DNA from: Verrucomicrobiota bacterium
Lineage (GTDB): Bacteria; Verrucomicrobiota; Verrucomicrobiia; Limisphaerales; JAGWYX01
NCBI GenBank assembly: GCA_018969165.1
Contig: JAGWYX010000031.1
Location: forward strand, 1-12,543
DNA length: 12,543 bases
Direction of reading: 5' to 3'
Positions 10,048 through 12,543 of this stretch are shown piece by piece. The notes under the pieces were generated by a model. That model saw nothing but the letters and a program-made list of their open reading frames with translations. It was not told where the DNA came from and did not search any database. Position 1 is the first letter of the stretch. Each line of letters begins with the position of its first letter. Both the position numbers and the translations under genes were made by a program.

Positions 10048-10857
10048 TCACCGGTTGTAGTCCAGCCGGTAGCTCACGGCCCGGGACCCGGCCAGGAAAT
10101 GTTCGAGGCCGCGGGCGACGCCGTGGCCCCAGGGTTGGTCGCTGATGTAGCCCTGCTGGCGGAGCACGGCTGCTTTGACGGCCGGGATGGCATTGGCGGG
10201 GGCGGCCAGGCAGCGGGCGTATTGGATGGAAAGCATGGGCAGGTCGTTGAATTGGTCGCCGGCGGCGAACACCGTGTCCGGGCTGGCGCCGAGCTGGCGG
10301 GTGATTTCAGCCAACGCGGTGCCTTTGTTGTAATCGGCGTGGCTGAGCCGGGCATAGACGTCATTGCGGACCAGGGTCAGTTTGGGAACCAGCCGGCAAT
10401 AGGCGTCGAGGTATTCCTGGATGGCGTCGGCCTCGTCGTTGTTTCGGGCCAGCAGGCAGAACGGCGAGTAGGCATCCGCATAAATCGTCGCGGTGTATTG
10501 CGTGTTCAACCAATCGATGATCCGCGGCAGGTCGGTGCTCACCCGCTCGAAGAGACACTCGTGCGCCTGCCGACAGTTTCGGTTCCACTCCTCCAACCCG
10601 ACGAAGCGCCGGTCCTGGCGCTGGAAAATTTCGCGTTCGACGGCCACGACGTAATCGGGCTGGATCGTCAGGCGCGCCCGTTCGAGCATATCGACGAGGC
10701 TGTCCAGCTCGCGGCCGGTGTTGATGACCCAGCACGTCCCGCTGCGCTGGAGTTGGCCGATGAGCGACTGCAGGTCGTGCGGCACCGGCGGGGTCTCGAA
10801 CTCCGCGTAAAGCGTGCCGTCGAAATCGGTCGATACGATTCTGATTTCCAGGCTCAT
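10048..10857 (-). CDS. HAD-superfamily hydrolase (Cof-like / sugar-phosphatase type IIB)
   Basis: A 269-residue cytoplasmic phosphatase-like protein with all four HAD motifs. Motif I is DFDGTLY with nucleophile D11 and acid/base D13. Motif II is the Thr in INTGR (T47). Motif III is the Lys in DYNKGTA (K178). Motif IV is GDQFNDLPML (200-209) with the Mg2+-binding D201 and D205. A large insert between motifs II and III (about 60-170) is the position of the type II cap, as in Cof-type and sucrose- or trehalose-phosphate phosphatases, so a phosphorylated sugar or similar small metabolite is plausible. The exact substrate is not deducible. In its frame a TAG lies at 10900-10902, which limits the N-terminus to the ATG at 10857. 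No Shine-Dalgarno is visible. It diverges from the TPR gene and is separated from korA by a promoter-bearing gap. Confidence 0.85.
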   Translation of the reverse strand: MSLEIRIVSTDFDGTLYAEFETPPVPHDLQSLIGQLQRSGTCWVINTGRELDSLVDMLERARLTIQPDYVVAVEREIFQRQDRRFVGLEEWNRNCRQAHECLFERVSTDLPRIIDWLNTQYTATIYADAYSPFCLLARNNDEADAIQEYLDAYCRLVPKLTLVRNDVYARLSHADYNKGTALAEITRQLGASPDTVFAAGDQFNDLPMLSIQYARCLAAPANAIPAVKAAVLRQQGYISDQPWGHGVARGLEHFLAGSRAVSYRLDYNR

Positions 10858-11097
10858 GGCTGGCGTTGACTGGCGGTCGTCCCGGCTTGCGCGCCGCCGC
10901 TATCCTGCGATAGCTTGGCTGAGGGTTGGGGCGAATGGCACCCAAGTCAAGTTTTCGACGACGCCCGGTCCGCGTTCCTGGAGCATGACCGGCCAGAACG
11001 CGCCGAGCGGACCGGTGCTGATCGAGGAAGCCCGACCCGGCTCGAGGCCGGCTCGAGAGGATGGGCGCGCTCGGTGGCCGGGATGATGATAGTGATT
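10858..11097. other. 240-bp divergent intergenic region between the HAD and TPR genes
   Basis: No gene is supported here. It holds a small perfect hairpin, GCTATC/GATAGC (10899-10904 with 10909-10914, 4-base loop), and a direct repeat of GGCTCGAG near 11039-11057. No convincing promoter was found on either strand, although both flanking genes must be started from here or from further inside. Confidence 0.4.
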
Positions 11098-11550
11098 ATG
11101 GCGACTTTTGAGGAACGCTACGACGAGGCGATGTTCGCCTTCAGCACCGGCGATTACGACGGGGCGATCGCCCGGCTGCAGGCGATCCTGGCCGAAGACC
11201 CGGCGTATTTCGACGCCCGACTGTCACTGGGGATGGCGTTTTACCGAAAGGGCGACTACGCGGCCGCGATTCTCGAAGGGCATCGCGCGGAAGCCCTCCG
11301 GCCTGACGAACAACTGGTCCACACCAACCTCTCGCTCTTCTACCTCAAGAGCGGCGACAAACAAAAGGCCGAGCACCACGGTCTGCAGGCCCGGATCGCC
11401 TCCTGGAAAACGGCCGGAGCGGCCCAGCCGAGTCCTCCGCCCAACCCGGAGCTGGAGCTGGCCAAGCCCAAACCGTCTCCGCCAAAACTCCCCGACATGC
11501 CGTGGAAGAACAAGCCCAAGATTGGCGGCGGTGACGCCGGCCGGCACTGA
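11098..11550 (+). CDS. small TPR-repeat protein with Pro/Lys-rich tail
   Basis: A 150-residue protein from the ATG at 11098. Three tetratricopeptide repeats are visible at about 4-37 (YDEAMFAFSTGDYDGAIARL), 38-71 (ARLSLGMAFYRKGDYAAAI) and 72-104 (VHTNLSLFYLKSGDKQKAEH). A low-complexity tail (about 108-150) is rich in Pro and Lys and probably disordered. There is no signal peptide or membrane segment, so it is likely a cytoplasmic protein-interaction adaptor; its partner is unknown. The frame is open up to 10915, but the extra 61 codons look random and contain no repeat, so I start at the first Met before the repeats. ATGs at 11083 and 11086 are close alternatives. The stop at 11548-11550 lies 29 bp from the convergent WD40 gene's stop. 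Confidence 0.8.
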   Translation: MATFEERYDEAMFAFSTGDYDGAIARLQAILAEDPAYFDARLSLGMAFYRKGDYAAAILEGHRAEALRPDEQLVHTNLSLFYLKSGDKQKAEHHGLQARIASWKTAGAAQPSPPPNPELELAKPKPSPPKLPDMPWKNKPKIGGGDAGRH

Positions 11551-11579
11551 GGGGCGCGCGGCGCCGTGGGACGCGTGGG

Positions 11580-12543
11580 TCACTCGCGGGTCAGCCGCAC
11601 GGGCACGCCCGGTTTCGGCGGGTCAAAACTCTGGAGCAACCGGCCATTGCCACCATCCCAAACCCGCAATCGACCCGCCGGTCCGCCGGCGATCACCGTC
11701 AACCCGTCTGGGGTGATCGCGGCCGACTCCAGGAAATCATTCCCGGCATCGAAACGGCGGACCCGACTGCCGTCTTGGCGCACGATGCGGACCTGGTGAT
11801 CGCCGGCGCTGACGAGCATTTGGTTGCTGGCGCCAATGAAATGAATGGAAGTCACCTCCTTGTCGAATCCGCCGATCGTCTGCTGCTGTTGTCCGCTGGC
11901 CAGGTTCCAAACTTTAATCACCTTGTCCGCGCCGCAACTGGCCAGAACCCGGCCGTTCCGCTCCCAACTCACGCCGAGGACGTGGCCCGTATGGCCTTCA
12001 AACGTCTTTGCCAATCTCCCGTCGGTGAGATCGAAGACTTTGACGAACTTGTCGGCTGCGCCCGAGGCCAGATGCATTCCGTCGGCGGCGAAACTCACAC
12101 TGAACACGGTGTCGCTGTGCGCGTCCTGGAACTCGCGGACCAGGGTGCCATCGGCCACGCGCCAGAGCTTGAGTTCTCCGCTGCGCGAGGGAACGCCGCC
12201 GCCGGTCGCCAGCCAGGCTCCGTCCGGGCTGAACGCCACCGCCAGCACCCGGTCCACCAACGGCGAGGAAGCGTCCCCGGTGCCAATGGTCCGCTCCAGG
12301 ACCCAGGCCGATTCGGTGTCCCAGAGCATCCCGTTAGTGTCCGCCCCAACCGAAGCCACCGCGTCCTCCGCAATAAATGCCAACCCCAACACCGTGCCGC
12401 GGTGTCCGCCGAACGTCTCGAATCCCCGACCGTTCGCGGCGCTCCAGGTGTGCACCAGTCGGTCGTCTCCCGCGGTCGCCAGGGTCAGGTTATCCGGCGA
12501 AAAGGCCAGCGCGCGAACCGGGCTTTCGGTTTCCGCCTCGCGC
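11580..12543 (-). CDS. WD40-repeat protein, N-terminus beyond the right edge
   Basis: The frame is open without a stop to the window end, giving 320 visible residues; the true start lies to the right. Seven blades can be read. Typical ones are PVRALAFSPDNLTLATAGDD, DRVLAVAFSPDGAWLATGG followed by GELKLWRVADG, DTVFSVSFAADGMHLASGAA followed by KFVKVFDLTDG, GHVLGVSWERNGRVLASCGA followed by KVIKVWNLASG, and TPDGLTVIAGG followed by GRLRVWDGGNG. That is enough for one complete beta-propeller, used for protein-protein contacts. A GTG at 12453-12455 lies inside the first visible blade and is not a real start. In Planctomycetes and Verrucomicrobia such C-terminal propellers are often joined to an N-terminal cytochrome c-type domain with a secretion signal. 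That is possible here but cannot be seen. Confidence 0.85.
   Translation of the reverse strand, partial: REAETESPVRALAFSPDNLTLATAGDDRLVHTWSAANGRGFETFGGHRGTVLGLAFIAEDAVASVGADTNGMLWDTESAWVLERTIGTGDASSPLVDRVLAVAFSPDGAWLATGGGVPSRSGELKLWRVADGTLVREFQDAHSDTVFSVSFAADGMHLASGAADKFVKVFDLTDGRLAKTFEGHTGHVLGVSWERNGRVLASCGADKVIKVWNLASGQQQQTIGGFDKEVTSIHFIGASNQMLVSAGDHQVRIVRQDGSRVRRFDAGNDFLESAAITPDGLTVIAGGPAGRLRVWDGGNGRLLQSFDPPKPGVPVRLTRE

Noticed and set aside
10900..10986. 28-codon minus-strand frame ending 42 bp before the HAD gene (possible leader peptide)
   Set aside because: Codons look reasonable, but there is no ribosome binding site, no recognisable motif and no attenuator structure linked to it.

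Overview
This is a high-GC bacterial segment with seven intact protein genes and one gene cut by the right edge. All but one (the TPR gene) lie on the minus strand. The gene set is mostly housekeeping: cobalamin-dependent methionine synthase (metH), an RluA/RluD-type pseudouridine synthase, a PA0069/Rv2578c-type radical SAM protein, a two-subunit 2-oxoacid:ferredoxin oxidoreductase (korA-korB), a HAD-type phosphatase, a small TPR protein and a WD40-repeat protein. The high GC, the fused gamma/alpha KorA and the long WD40 propeller would fit a PVC-superphylum bacterium, perhaps Verrucomicrobiota. That placement is an inference with moderate-to-low confidence. No start codon in the window has a clear Shine-Dalgarno sequence.

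Layout. Bases 1-277 are a giant imperfect palindrome: 33-bp terminal inverted repeats enclose two long hairpins. Bases 283-403 follow as a chain of very short adjacent hairpins. metH (437-4252, minus) comes next. A short region behind it (4253-4423) holds a possible weak terminator for the pseudouridine synthase and a possible metH promoter. The pseudouridine synthase (4424-5416) is preceded by a 321-bp gene-free stretch that holds a 79-nt extended hairpin and several smaller ones. The radical SAM gene (5738-6823), korB (6932-7873) and korA (7898-9721) run in the same direction. Two GC-rich hairpins sit between korB and the radical SAM gene, and a good sigma70-like promoter lies upstream of korA. 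The HAD gene (10048-10857) also reads left. The TPR gene (11098-11550) diverges from it and converges on the WD40 gene (11580 to the right edge).

How the genes fit together. korA and korB form one enzyme and almost certainly one transcript. It would interconvert 2-oxoglutarate (or another 2-oxoacid) and its acyl-CoA using ferredoxin. The other genes share no evident pathway. I see no phage, CRISPR, transposase or defence genes. The least explained content is the non-coding palindromic DNA, above all the 277-bp element, in which two half-elements keep the same core and the same ends but carry different, internally complementary stems.
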